Assembly (NCBI GenBank): GCA_022497155.1
Contig: MU385711.1
Span: 1,574,673-1,638,672 of the forward strand
Length of the DNA stretch: 64,000 nt
Origin: Whalleya microplaca
Taxonomy: Eukaryota; Ascomycota; Sordariomycetes; Xylariales; Xylariaceae
Reading direction: 5' to 3'
This document shows positions 1 through 9,505 of this stretch, one piece after another. Each line of letters starts with the position of its first letter. The stretch's first letter is position 1. The notes beneath the pieces were generated by a model, which had not been told where the DNA came from, searched no databases, and saw only the letters and a program-made list of their open reading frames with translations. The translations under genes were made by a program, and so were the position numbers.

Positions 1-660
1 ACCGTCGACACGGACGGCACCAAGGTCAGCGCGCTCGAGATCGCCACCATGTACTTCAAGAGCGGCGCGGACAAGGTGTCGATCGGCTCGGATGCCGTGC
101 TGGCCGCCGAGGAGTACGACGCCGTGGGCAAGAAGCTGTTCGGCAACACCGCCATCGAGCAGATCTCCAAGGCGTACGGTAACCAGGCCGTGGTCATCAG
201 CGTCGACCCCAAGCGCGTGTACGTGCCGAAGATCGACGCGACGAGGCACAACACGATAAGGACGAAGTTCCCCGGGCCGAAGGGCGAGGAGTACTGTTGG
301 TACGCGTGTACGATCAAGGGCGGTCGGGAGACGAGAGATATCGATGTAGTCGAGCTTGTACAGGCCGTTGAGGCAATGGGCGCGGGAGAGATCCTGTTGA
401 ACTGTATAGATAGAGACGGAACAAATAGCGGGTTCGACCTTGAGCTCATCGACCAGGTCAAGAGCTCGATTAGAATACCGGTTATCGCATCGAGTGGAGC
501 CGGCAACCCGGGTCACTTTGAGGAAGTCTTCGAGAAAACGAGGACGGACGCCGCATTAGGGGCGGGTATCTTCCACAGGGGAGAATATACCGTTAAGCAG
601 GTAAAAGACTATCTGGCAGTGAAAGGGCTAGAGGTAAGGATATTTGAGGGCGATTTATAA
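1..660 (+). CDS. HIS7: Imidazole glycerol phosphate synthase, cyclase (HisF) part, 3' end of the gene
   Basis: This is the C-terminal half of the fused glutamine amidotransferase/cyclase that makes imidazole glycerol phosphate and AICAR in histidine biosynthesis. The reading frame is open from base 1, so the gene begins outside the window; the ATG at 49 is internal. The visible 219 residues form the distal part of the HisF (beta/alpha)8 barrel. It shows the [12 protein letters not shown] strand and phosphate-binding loop, the [11 protein letters not shown] segment with the catalytic aspartate, and the late [10 protein letters not shown] phosphate-binding loop. It ends with TAA at 658-660. The N-terminal amidotransferase domain, promoter and any introns lie upstream and cannot be seen. 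It converges on the antizyme gene 365 bp away. The family assignment is secure. Confidence 0.95.
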   Translation, partial: TVDTDGTKVSALEIATMYFKSGADKVSIGSDAVLAAEEYDAVGKKLFGNTAIEQISKAYGNQAVVISVDPKRVYVPKIDATRHNTIRTKFPGPKGEEYCWYACTIKGGRETRDIDVVELVQAVEAMGAGEILLNCIDRDGTNSGFDLELIDQVKSSIRIPVIASSGAGNPGHFEEVFEKTRTDAALGAGIFHRGEYTVKQVKDYLAVKGLEVRIFEGDL

Positions 661-1025
661 AAGCGGGAGATACCTGAGACACCTACGTCGCGTGGCGTTT
701 CCTAATTAGATAGGCACTGGTGGTTTAATCTAGAAAGGGGCAGGAATGATAGAAACCCAGTGTGCATTGAGAATGAACTGTGACTATTCTACCCTTTCAT
801 GAGACTAGCTTACTTACAATGCTGATGCGCCTATGAGACAAGAACGCAGAATCCGACATATGCAATATAAAGAACAAGCAGTGCGCCGAGACCAACCCGT
901 TGCGATCATGATCTCAAAAACTCCAACAAGGTAACCCAACACCAAACCATCCACCTCATGGATTCCCTCACTCCGTAAACTTGGTCGGTGTCAATGATAT
1001 TCGCGGCCTGTGCACAACACAGCGA
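661..1025. other. Convergent intergenic region HIS7 / antizyme
   Basis: These 365 bp separate two genes that converge and must hold both 3' untranslated regions and terminators. I see no coding frame or repeat in it. Confidence 0.6.
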
Positions 1026-1992
1026 TTAGATCTCCATGCCCATGAATAACCATTTATCGCTGGTGACATCGACGGCCTTTGCCCAATGATCGAGGGTCGT
1101 TAGGTCGAAACCAACCCATTGCAGACTTCTCATCAATGCTTTCTCATAGTCGTCCGGCATCAAACGATCTACGCAAATCACCACGTGCGAGCATCCGAGA
1201 GGGACGTCGGCTAGTTCGATCAAGGCAATGAGTCTGTACTGTTGGTTAGTATCTAACAAAGCGCAACAGGGGATAGGGGGCAGCATACGCTTGCTTTAGA
1301 TCGCGGCCGATCAGACCGCTGTCAAAGAACGCAAATAGAGATTTTTCGTCGCCCTCTTGAGCAATGAAAGCTCGAAAACTCGCCCCTCCAGCGTAATCCC
1401 AAAACTCAATCCAACCCCCCACGTTGACGGCAGGTTTAATAACGCTGTTGAGCAACGACGATGGAGGCGTAGGATAGTCATCGGGTGGCGTAAGTGCGAA
1501 GTTAACACCAGTCAGGCAGGAGCCATTACTAGCCATGTTCCGCTCACCTTGGAACACGGTGTTCATGGTCTCGCAGAAGAATCTCTCACATTCTTCCCTG
1601 ATCTGAAATGTTGCCCCCCCTCGGCGGCTGCGGCTGGCGTGCATACCGTGACTGCGCTTCTTGTTCTTAGGCTGAAGCGCGAGTTCGTTCGAGGACGTGA
1701 TGGCCGCGAGGGGGGGACTTGACGGAGGGGATGGGAGTCCTGAGATAGGGACCTCAGGAATACCACTCGGCCCCTATTTTTGAAACAAGTCAGTACGCGA
1801 CGAAAGCAAAGGTCTCAGACATGACCTTGACTTAGACTTACCTGCAGCCCCGGTAGTGCAGTAGTGGAGGCCCTTCAACGAGGCAGTAGGGTCGACAATG
1901 TAGCAACTGGCGAGGACATTGACCTGACGGGCCACGGCCTCGCCGTAATTACTACTACTACTGTTATTGTTATTGTTTTTCATTGGCGCCAT
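1026..1992 (-). CDS. OAZ1: Ornithine decarboxylase antizyme, expressed by +1 ribosomal frameshifting
   Basis: Antizyme binds ornithine decarboxylase, directs it to the proteasome and limits polyamine uptake. Deduced coding exons on the minus strand are 1992..1842, 1773..1289 and 1233..1026. Intron 1 (1841..1774) has a TACTGAC branch site; intron 2 (1288..1234) has TACTAAC. ORF1 encodes 56 residues with an Asn/Ser-rich start and stops at TCC-TGA (1759..1754). ORF2 is open in the +1 frame from GAG at 1755 and encodes about 224 residues. It holds the antizyme core: GGWIEFWDYAGGASFRAFIA, then ALIELADVPLGCSHVVICVDR, then the terminal LQWVGFDLTTLDHWA and WLFMGMEI. The predicted full product is about 280 aa. 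Neither ORF alone gives antizyme, and changing the splice sites by one base does not join the frames, so a +1 shift at the stop codon, normally promoted by polyamines, is required. An automatic annotation would probably invent an intron or a truncated product here. Confidence 0.92.
1738..1759. repeat. Perfect 7-bp inverted repeat that includes the frameshift site
   Basis: On the coding (minus) strand, TCCTGAG (1759..1753) is followed after an 8-nt spacer by its reverse complement CTCAGGA (1744..1738). In RNA this could form a small hairpin whose 5' arm is the shift codon and stop codon themselves. A role is not shown. Confidence 0.6.
1753..1759 (-). promoter_or_regulatory. Programmed +1 ribosomal frameshift site (TCC TGA G)
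   Basis: The last sense codon of antizyme ORF1 is TCC (1759..1757), followed by TGA (1756..1754). Skipping the T lets the ribosome read GAG (1755..1753) and continue in ORF2. TCC-TGA is the same codon pair as in animal and fission-yeast antizymes; here the following base is G rather than the U found in mammals. The site lies 14 nt downstream of the exon 1/exon 2 junction. Confidence 0.88.
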
Positions 1993-4900
1993 GGCTGATA
2001 GAATCCAGTGTGTCTCTAGAGATCTGAGTCGTGAATGGTGCAGTGCGGTGGCGGGAGAATCTGGTTATCGGGTAACTCTGAATATAGTGTCGATCGATGA
2101 TCAGCAGAGCTGTGTGATTGATTGAGTTCCGATTTCGGGTTGCTGGAGGCTGAAATATGTTTTGTCTGGTTTTCTTCTGCAAGAAGGTCGAAGTGATTCT
2201 TTTCGTTGGATGAGTCCGCGATTTTGTGTGAAAGACGGAGAAGTGGAAGACAAGGTTCAATTAGTAAAACGGACGGCGGTCAATGAATTAAGTTGCATTG
2301 AAAGATATAAAAAAAATGGATTCACTGACTGGGAAAGCTGCGGCTTAGGTTGGTTCTGGAAACGGCTAAGACCCTATGGAGCCTAGCTTGGCCAATCAAA
2401 CGATGGAGCTATGACTGATGTGACTGTCGCAACCCCGCCATTTCATCACGTGCAACTTGACTAGATGTTGAACCAATCAGGTTGCAGCAACATTGAAAGG
2501 ATGCATATCTTGGCAGCCAGTTAGCTTTGTGACACCGCTGCGCTTCCTTTGTACGGTAGATTCGGCTTGTAGATCGCATGTTTTTGCTAATACTCATCAG
2601 CCAATCTTTGGCTTCTCTGCTGATCTACCCGGTGGTGGCAGATACTTTACACACTAAATCTGACTGTGTGGAAGATGCGAGCGGATGCTCGGTATCACTG
2701 TATGCGTATGTATCACTCGCCAACATGCCAGACATGCCAACATCTGATTGTCAATGCAACTCATCTTTGATCGATGAACATCCTTAGGTAGGATTGGAAT
2801 TGCTACTACGTAGTCTGTACTTTCTAGCATATTCTAATAAGCTGCATTTACATGCGTATTTGCTCTGTACAGGAGCATACCTGTCAGGTAGTTCTAATCC
2901 GTCCTTCAGGACATAGGTATTAAAACCTTAACTTGTCAGCCTGCATAGCTACTCGAGATCTCAAGATCCTAAGCTGTCAGCCGATTCAAGCTAATAGTTT
3001 TGGCTTCTGATTAGCTGTTACACTCAACTTCAGGTGTTAGCTAAAGCTGGCTTACATGACGTCGACAATTTAAGTATATTAGATAAAGGCCGTAATTAAA
3101 CATACTAATGAATATACGAACGCCTAGTATAATCTAGTAATCTAGTTATCAGATATGAGACGATGGATGGATACTGATTCACGAAGACACCAGACGCCTC
3201 CTGGTTATCCACCTAGCACACCATCTGTAACCTCGTAAGTAGGCCAGTCGTCGACGCTCGCCTAGGTGCTTCATACATGGATCGAATATTGAAGCCGATG
3301 TGATTGCTATATTTCTTACGGCCATTGGCAGATTCCTTCAGCAACCGACCTACTATTGAAAGCCCCTTTACCTTAACTAACCTCGTAACTTTCTTTTGGC
3401 TCAAGTAGTGATCCTAATATTCCTTAAGTGCGAAGAGTTTAGAACGAAGGTTCATCCGATTCTAGTTGCTGTGTAATGGCAACCAAGCAGTGCCTGTGGA
3501 ATATGTAGATGAATCAAGTGAGTATGTGGCGATAGGTGGTATATTGAGGAATGATGCAGAGGTCGCCTTGGGCTCTACCACAAAAAATCGTGTATGTACT
3601 CCTAGTGCGCTATCGCGCCTTCCACGCTATGTACCTGCCCAGCAGATGTCTCGTTGATGATTCACTCAGGATAGAATGTCTTAGAGGTATGCTATCTATA
3701 TGGATGTTATATGGATGTGGACCAATTGGTCCACTGTCAAGGACGTTCCTGACATGTTGCTTATATCATTTCTAGCCACTCGAGCTAAGACAATTCCTAG
3801 CATTGGAAAGAAGAAGAAAAAAAGAGTTGCAAGCTGCTTAATCTGGGATTTGAACTATGTACCTTCAAAAAATTTCACCCGAAGGCTAATCTTTCCGTCG
3901 TGAAACTGCCCCTGCCGTCTGCGCAGTCGTATAACGCCCCCATGAGCCACTCGATGAGGAGGCCGCAACAGTAACTCCGACTCCCTCGCCATGCCGGCTT
4001 GGTGACAGTAGGATGGTTTGTTATAATATATAAGCCTTGCACCTTAGTACCTTAGTACCTATTTCTATTACCTAGGTACCCAATCCCCCTACTTGCCACC
4101 TCTGAGCCCAGCCTTTTCAACCTCCCCCTTAACCTACCTACGCCTCTAAGCCCCCTACCGCAATAATAGCCTGCATATTCACCAGCAGGTCGCCGACCTT
4201 CTCAGTCCAGGTCTTGCCGTCCTCATCCTCCTGCCCTTCAACGATGCCGCGCTTGGCCCGTCCCGTGCGTCGGCTGGCGCCCCGTGGCATCGCTAGAGGA
4301 TGAGGAGTAGGCGCGAAGGCGTTCGAGGAGGAGCGGGGACTTCGAGACCCATGAGTGCGTTCGGAATACTCACTGCCCCCCTTCATAACATGGCTGCAAG
4401 AGGCAAACCACTTGAGCATGATCTCCATCTTCAACCTCGAGTAGAGCGATCGTTAGTCTTTTGATACCCTCGAAGACTGTCAAGATCGCGTGCTTCACGC
4501 ATTTTGAACCCAGAAGTCAAAACAGCAGATCTCCCTCTCCTACCCGTAGAGTTCGTGGATATAAGACACTTAACAAATATATATCTTGCAGAAGCTCGTC
4601 CGGTAAGAGTCCCCAGGCGGAGGTCTACACTTCTTAAGGTTGCCCCGGGCTCTCCTTGGGCAAAGTCGTTCAAGCGAACGCAGCCTGAGAATGGAGAGAA
4701 ATAAGAGGCTATTACCTCAACGCTAGTAGGAATAAGAGCAGTGTTAGTAGATAGAAGAGGCTAACGCCTGCTTCACAATGCTATCTCTTAAAGCCAATAA
4801 TAGCTTCTTCATGTAGATAAACCCGAGTTCCTGGAAGCTTCGACCTTGACTAGGTACTGATGATAGCAGGATATACGCTCACGGAATTCCCAAAAAGGGG

Positions 4901-6242
4901 CGAGTGGCCAGTCTATCCTAATGATGCTGGGTTGCACTGGCGATATAGGGGGCAGTGAAGTTCAACGGTGCGATGTCCTTCGTTCATATACCTAACATCA
5001 TGTCTCCTAGATGAACTAAACAGTTCGCAGTCGACTATGCGCAGCTGATGGGCGGCATCGGCAATACCAAGGCATGGTCCTCGTAGATTGAAGACAGCCT
5101 CTAATTGATGAGTATGTATCACAAATAGTCATAATAGAAGACAATGGTCGGATTCAAACTGTAGTCGATCGGGATCTCCCGGGACACGTGACTGACCACT
5201 ATGTATGAATTAATTAAGCACCTCAGTAATCACGCTGCAAGTGTGAAGATCTCCTTTTGCTTGAGTGTGCCACAACATGGCCTTACGCATAATACATATG
5301 TTGATGCACAGTCTTTACAGAATTGCACCACCCTGAGCCACTAATCATCGTAGCTGGCCGATCATCTTATTATAAAGAACAATGACTACAGATTGAGCCG
5401 GTGACTTCTCTCCGGAAGACTCGGGTTGGCTCTCACGTATTAGTGGCTACTTTCAATCATGCGGCACATTGGTAAGGCCAGGGCGGTATGTAGGTCATGG
5501 ACAAAGGGCTCGGAGAACCCCTTGTCTCATTTAGGGACCAAATCACTGATGTCCAATACATCATGGCAATAAGCACCTTGAGGTTTCAAGTGCCTGCCTA
5601 CATATTCTTCTTGTGTAAGTGTATGGAATCCCATTTCATGTACCTAACCATAAGCAACCTTTGAAGGACCTCATTGTAGTATGTAGTTAGGCTTACTTAT
5701 TAGGTGTGCCTTGGGTTTGCATCTGCCCCTCCCTCTCACCCGTAGTTTATTTTAGTAATGGTAGGGAACCCCTCCTAATCCTCCCTGTCCGGTTAACTGT
5801 TAGCCGCATTGCGTAGGCGATAAAGCTCTCCACGTTGGGTGTGATTGTCCACGATAAGGCGACACACATACTCTTTCTAGAGGTGGTGCACATGGGATCA
5901 ACTTCTAACAAGTCCTACATCTATATGCCTCCCGCCGGTCCCGGGGCCATGGTGAATGCTTTTTAAAGTTGTGTCATGGCCTTGACTTGGAGTTACTTCC
6001 TTTCTAATTAAACGATCTGTCTATTCTACCTACCTGAACACCTCATTACCTATTCTCCCCTCTTGATGCGGGGTTGGTATGGTGCATTGCATCTGCGAGA
6101 CAGCCATCATTTTCGACAGAGCCGGACTCCACCATCGGGTTTTGGCGGTGGCCTAAGCACCGCAGACGAAGTACATACTACAACGGAGGGCTCGCCCCTT
6201 TCAACTCTTATTCAGACAAGTGCAACTACATAAACCGGCAGG
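1993..6242. other. Gene-poor region between antizyme and the Yippee gene
   Basis: The first few hundred bases are the antizyme 5' leader and promoter. They include CCAATCA at 2392-2398 and 2473-2479, and a further CCAAT near 2598, all on the plus strand. From about 2800 to 6000 the DNA is AT-richer and all frames are broken. Apart from a doubtful 98-codon ORF at 4138-4434 I see no gene, tRNA or recognisable mobile element. The bases just before 6243 are the Yippee promoter and leader. Confidence 0.5.
4138..4434 (-). CDS. Doubtful 98-residue hypothetical ORF
   Basis: This ORF sits in a locally GC-richer island of an otherwise degraded stretch. The product is basic in its middle (Ser/Arg/Pro-rich) and ends with a more regular segment, KTWTEKVGDLLVNMQAII. 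I recognise no family. It could be the last exon of a small gene, a decayed remnant or chance. A GTGAGT inside it could also be an intron donor. Confidence 0.2.
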   Translation of the reverse strand: MKMEIMLKWFASCSHVMKGGSEYSERTHGSRSPRSSSNAFAPTPHPLAMPRGASRRTGRAKRGIVEGQEDEDGKTWTEKVGDLLVNMQAIIAVGGLEA

Positions 6243-7181
6243 ATGTTCTCTATGATGTTGAGCGAGGCGCTCCCGTCGCCGACGCCCCCTCCGCCAGCAG
6301 CGGCGCCCAACGCGGGGCCGAAATTCCCCATCTACCTGCTCCCCAGCTTCAACATGCCGTTCCGGCGCAGGCGGCGGAGAAGCTCGCTCTCGATCTCGAC
6401 CTGCGAAAGTCCCACGTCCCCAACAAACGACACCACACCGCCCTCTCTGAGCACGTCGCCCACGGACTCCACGCTATCGAGCAGCAGCCCCGTAGATGTG
6501 GACGGTCCACACACACCCACGTTCCACTCCTCCTCACCCTCCAGATTCTCCTTCTCGAAAGCGAAAGGCGGCCTCCGCCGCCGGAGCCGGACGACGTCTA
6601 CGGAAAGCACCGAGGCCTCGAGGCTCTCGCGCATACAACCCGACACCATCCGCTGCTCGACGTGCGCGACGGACTTCGCGCTCTCGGAGCAGATCGTAAG
6701 CAAGGGCTTCACGGGCCGGTACGGACGGGCGTACCTGGTCTCGCCGCCGAGCCAGCTACACGGCGGGTGCACCGCGGGCGATCTGATCAACATCAAGGTG
6801 GGCAAGCCGGAGACGCGGCAGCTGGTGACCGGGTCGCACGTCGTCGCGGACATCACCTGCGCCGTCTGCCACGCCAAGGTCGGCTGGAAGTACGTGAACG
6901 CGAAGGAGGAGTCGCAGAAGTACAAGGTGGGCAAGTTCATCCTCGAGACCCAGCGGGTCGTCGACTTCAGGAGCTGGGAGGACGTCGTGGTCGATGAGGC
7001 CCCTGAGATTGAGATGGAGCTCAAGGGCTTGGCGATGAGTGATGGCGAGGAGCCGGTTGTCTTTGACTCGGATGATGAGGATGAGTGTGAGGATCTGTTT
7101 GCGGGCACGTGGGATCCCGAGGTTGTCGCTAAGCGACGGGGTCGAAAGGTCAATCGGCGTCCGAAGAAGAGCGCCGATTGA
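6243..7181 (+). CDS. Yippee-family zinc-binding protein
   Basis: A single-exon ORF of 312 residues. The first ~130 residues are low complexity (Pro/Ser-rich, with an RRRRRR patch near residue 40). The Yippee domain follows, from about residue 134 to 240. It has two zinc CxxC knuckles, CSTC and CAVC, with SKGFTGRYGRAYLV, LVTGSHVVADI, GWKYVNAKEESQKYKVGKFILE between or after them, all typical of the YPEL/Moh1 family. The tail is acidic (DSDDEDECEDL) and ends in basic residues. Yippee proteins are conserved eukaryotic zinc proteins of uncertain molecular role; the human versions belong to CTLH-type ubiquitin ligase biology. The domain is more divergent and the N-terminal extension longer than in the ~120-residue animal proteins. 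The start could also be Met4, Met5 or Met37. GC-rich shadow ORFs overlap it on both strands and are not genes. Confidence 0.85.
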   Translation: MFSMMLSEALPSPTPPPPAAAPNAGPKFPIYLLPSFNMPFRRRRRRSSLSISTCESPTSPTNDTTPPSLSTSPTDSTLSSSSPVDVDGPHTPTFHSSSPSRFSFSKAKGGLRRRSRTTSTESTEASRLSRIQPDTIRCSTCATDFALSEQIVSKGFTGRYGRAYLVSPPSQLHGGCTAGDLINIKVGKPETRQLVTGSHVVADITCAVCHAKVGWKYVNAKEESQKYKVGKFILETQRVVDFRSWEDVVVDEAPEIEMELKGLAMSDGEEPVVFDSDDEDECEDLFAGTWDPEVVAKRRGRKVNRRPKKSAD

Positions 7182-7731
7182 ATATTAACGAATACAGGAT
7201 AATAGTGATGGTTGAGGTAGCGGTTAAGCGCTCCATTTTACTAACTTCACGACAGGGTATCAGAATATCAAGGGAATACCTTGGTGTCATACACCGGATT
7301 GCATGGCTATGGACGACGTGGCACGACTGGTTTGATATCTATTAATGGAAGTTCTACGGTCTCCAGAACAGCGGTTATACCCAAGAATGAAGTCATCAGT
7401 GGGAATCAGTGGGAGAGCATATCGACGCGCAAATACCCAAAGGGAAGGCTCATGAGTATCCGGAGTTTTATGGATTTGAAATACCAACGCCACAATTCGG
7501 GGACCTGGGTCTGGAGTTATTGATTCTGGTTTTTTACATGAGCACATACATAAGTACATTAATACCGATTTATGCCCCTCTACCCTCTATATGAGTCAGG
7601 ATTTAGATTCTCTCACTTGTTGGATTTGTGAGACATGAGTAAAAGACTATCTGCACAATGTCTCATTCTCACCGTCTAAGGTCTATAAATGCTCGGGGAG
7701 GAAATCAAGCTGGAGGAGTCATGGGGGTGCT
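7182..7731. other. Intergenic region, Yippee / D-aminoacyl-tRNA deacylase
   Basis: About 550 bp between convergent genes. Short ORFs near 7281-7594 show no coding character, and I see no other feature. Confidence 0.5.
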
Positions 7732-8502
7732 TCATTTCTTAGTTGGCGCAGGGGGCGTGGGAGAAACTTTCTGGCCAGCTGATAGCTCCAACGTTACCTG
7801 AACGGAGATTAGTATTTTGTCTTACATGGCAATCATCGAAACGTACAGGACCATCGTTTACCAATGCAACTTCCATCATAGCCTGGAATACTCCGTCTTT
7901 TACTCTGTCAGCCACATAGCCTTGTTGCACCTTCTCAAAGAAGTATTGATAGAGCCTCTTGGCTTCCTCTCCGCCCAATGCGCCATGGAAGTCAGGCTTA
8001 TTCCCTTTCTTCGTAGAAGCTAGGAGGGTGAATTGTGATACTGGTGTGATATCCCCATTAGACGACCCCAGAGGTAAACTTTACTATCGTTGACTACCTA
8101 CCGCAAAGAACTTCCCCGCTGATATCTTGTACACTCCTCTTCCACTACGAAAAATAAGATTTCGTCAGGCTTGAACGTGGCAGTGCATGGGGCTGATGTA
8201 ACGATAATAAAGAGATAGAAAGAGAGAGAAGGGGAGGGGAGTCATACTCTGCCTCCAGCCTCGTCATCCCACAGCTTCATCTTCAGCACCTTGGCCGCGA
8301 GCGACTCTGCCTCCTTCTCTGTGTCACCCGGGGCTACTGCGGCGAAGACCAAGATGCCTTTGCCGATGGATGACACCGCCTCCTTCTCCACTGTCACGGA
8401 AGCAGACAGAACACGCTGCAGGATAGCTGTAAGGTTTTGCAAATATGAACAAGGAATCCAGGTGTAGATTTGAGTGAGTGTTGGAGATCACCAACCTTTC
8501 AT
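7732..8502 (-). CDS. DTD1: D-aminoacyl-tRNA (D-Tyr-tRNA) deacylase
   Basis: This enzyme removes D-amino acids (and glycine) mischarged on tRNA, keeping the chirality check of translation. Deduced minus-strand exons are 8502..8496, 8426..8248, 8144..8102, 8040..7847 and 7797..7732, giving 162 aa, the normal size. The first coding exon is only 7 nt (ATG AAA G) and joins to CTATCCTGCAGC to give MKAILQRVLSASV, the canonical N-terminus. Family motifs follow: KLWDDEAGGR, VSQFTLLA (the SQ-containing active-site motif), KPDFHGAL, and NDGPVTLEL, which holds the Gly-Pro motif. All junctions keep phase. Intron 1 starts with a weak donor, GTTGGT. The tail, TPPAPTKK, is probably disordered. It is divergent from the NOT3/5 gene about 1 kb away. 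Confidence 0.9.
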
Positions 8503-9505
8503 ATTGGCCAACGAGAACTTGTCAGTTTGTGAGTTAGATATGTTGATTCTGCCCTGCTCACAACACACAAAAGATTAATATAAAATAAGCGAATGTTACG
8601 GAAACAATTCGGTCAAGATGGTGTCAGATTATGTTGTTTGTGCCTATTAGGTAGGTACACTATAATTAATCTTACAAGTATGCAATCTATCTGTACACAT
8701 AATACCTTGGTGAGAATAGTCGATAGTTGGTATCTCACAGTTGGCCGCCAGTTGCTGGGCAATGTCCTGGGCAATAAACGCGGCCTTCTGTGCATCAGAC
8801 CCTGGTACCGCGTTTTAGTGCAGAAGTACCGAAGTCGATGGATGAGATAGATTGGCAGTGGTATGTATATCATAACTATACTGAAAGTTATTTTTACATA
8901 TTAAAACTCATTTTAATGATATCTGGCTTATATAGAGAATATGTATCAATATTTTGAAATGATATAATTGTTTGTAGCTATGTAGTAGCTCATACCCTGA
9001 TGAACGGCTTTATCGTTGCACCCGTACCTGTACCTGAACCCACCGCTAACCTTAAATTAAGCAACTCCCCGGGCAGCACAACCCGCATAGCCAAAGCTCT
9101 GATAGTAGGTTAGATCTCGCTACCTACGCATACACGATTCAGCCTTCTACAGCTAATAAATGCATCAAACGACAACCAACTGCCGTCCCCCTACCAACAA
9201 CAACAACAGTGTTTCGGAGCATCACTTTAACTGCTCTTTGAACCAGCGCAAACAAACGACGCTCACTGGGATCATTCTTTTCTTTTTTTTCCCGCCCCCC
9301 TCCTCCGATCGCCAGTGCCAGCGCCACAAAGTGTTAAGAACACTCTAGAAGAAGTCCCACCGTCGACGATTCTCCCTTACCTGTCGGCTCTCGACTTCGC
9401 CTCACTCCATCATTCGAGGCTGTCGCGTCATCCGAATTTTGCTAGTATTCGACACTTCCACCGTCATTGATTGTTCGCTCGGGTCATTCCTGGGCATACA
9501 TCGCG
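8503..9505. other. Divergent promoter region, deacylase / NOT3
   Basis: A 1.0-kb region between divergent genes. It is AT-rich around 8870-8980 and pyrimidine-rich with an AAC triplet run near 9195-9210 before the NOT3 start. No coding frame of note was seen. Confidence 0.5.

Noticed and set aside
3830..3870. A GGATTTGAAC-like block resembling a reversed tRNA T-arm
   Set aside because: The flanks do not pair as a T-stem, and no acceptor or anticodon arm could be found.
6074..6997. A 307-codon plus-strand ORF overlapping the Yippee gene, and a 273-codon minus-strand ORF at 6332-7153
   Set aside because: Both are GC-rich shadows. The Yippee frame alone carries conserved CxxC motifs, while these are Arg/His/Ser-rich and match no family.
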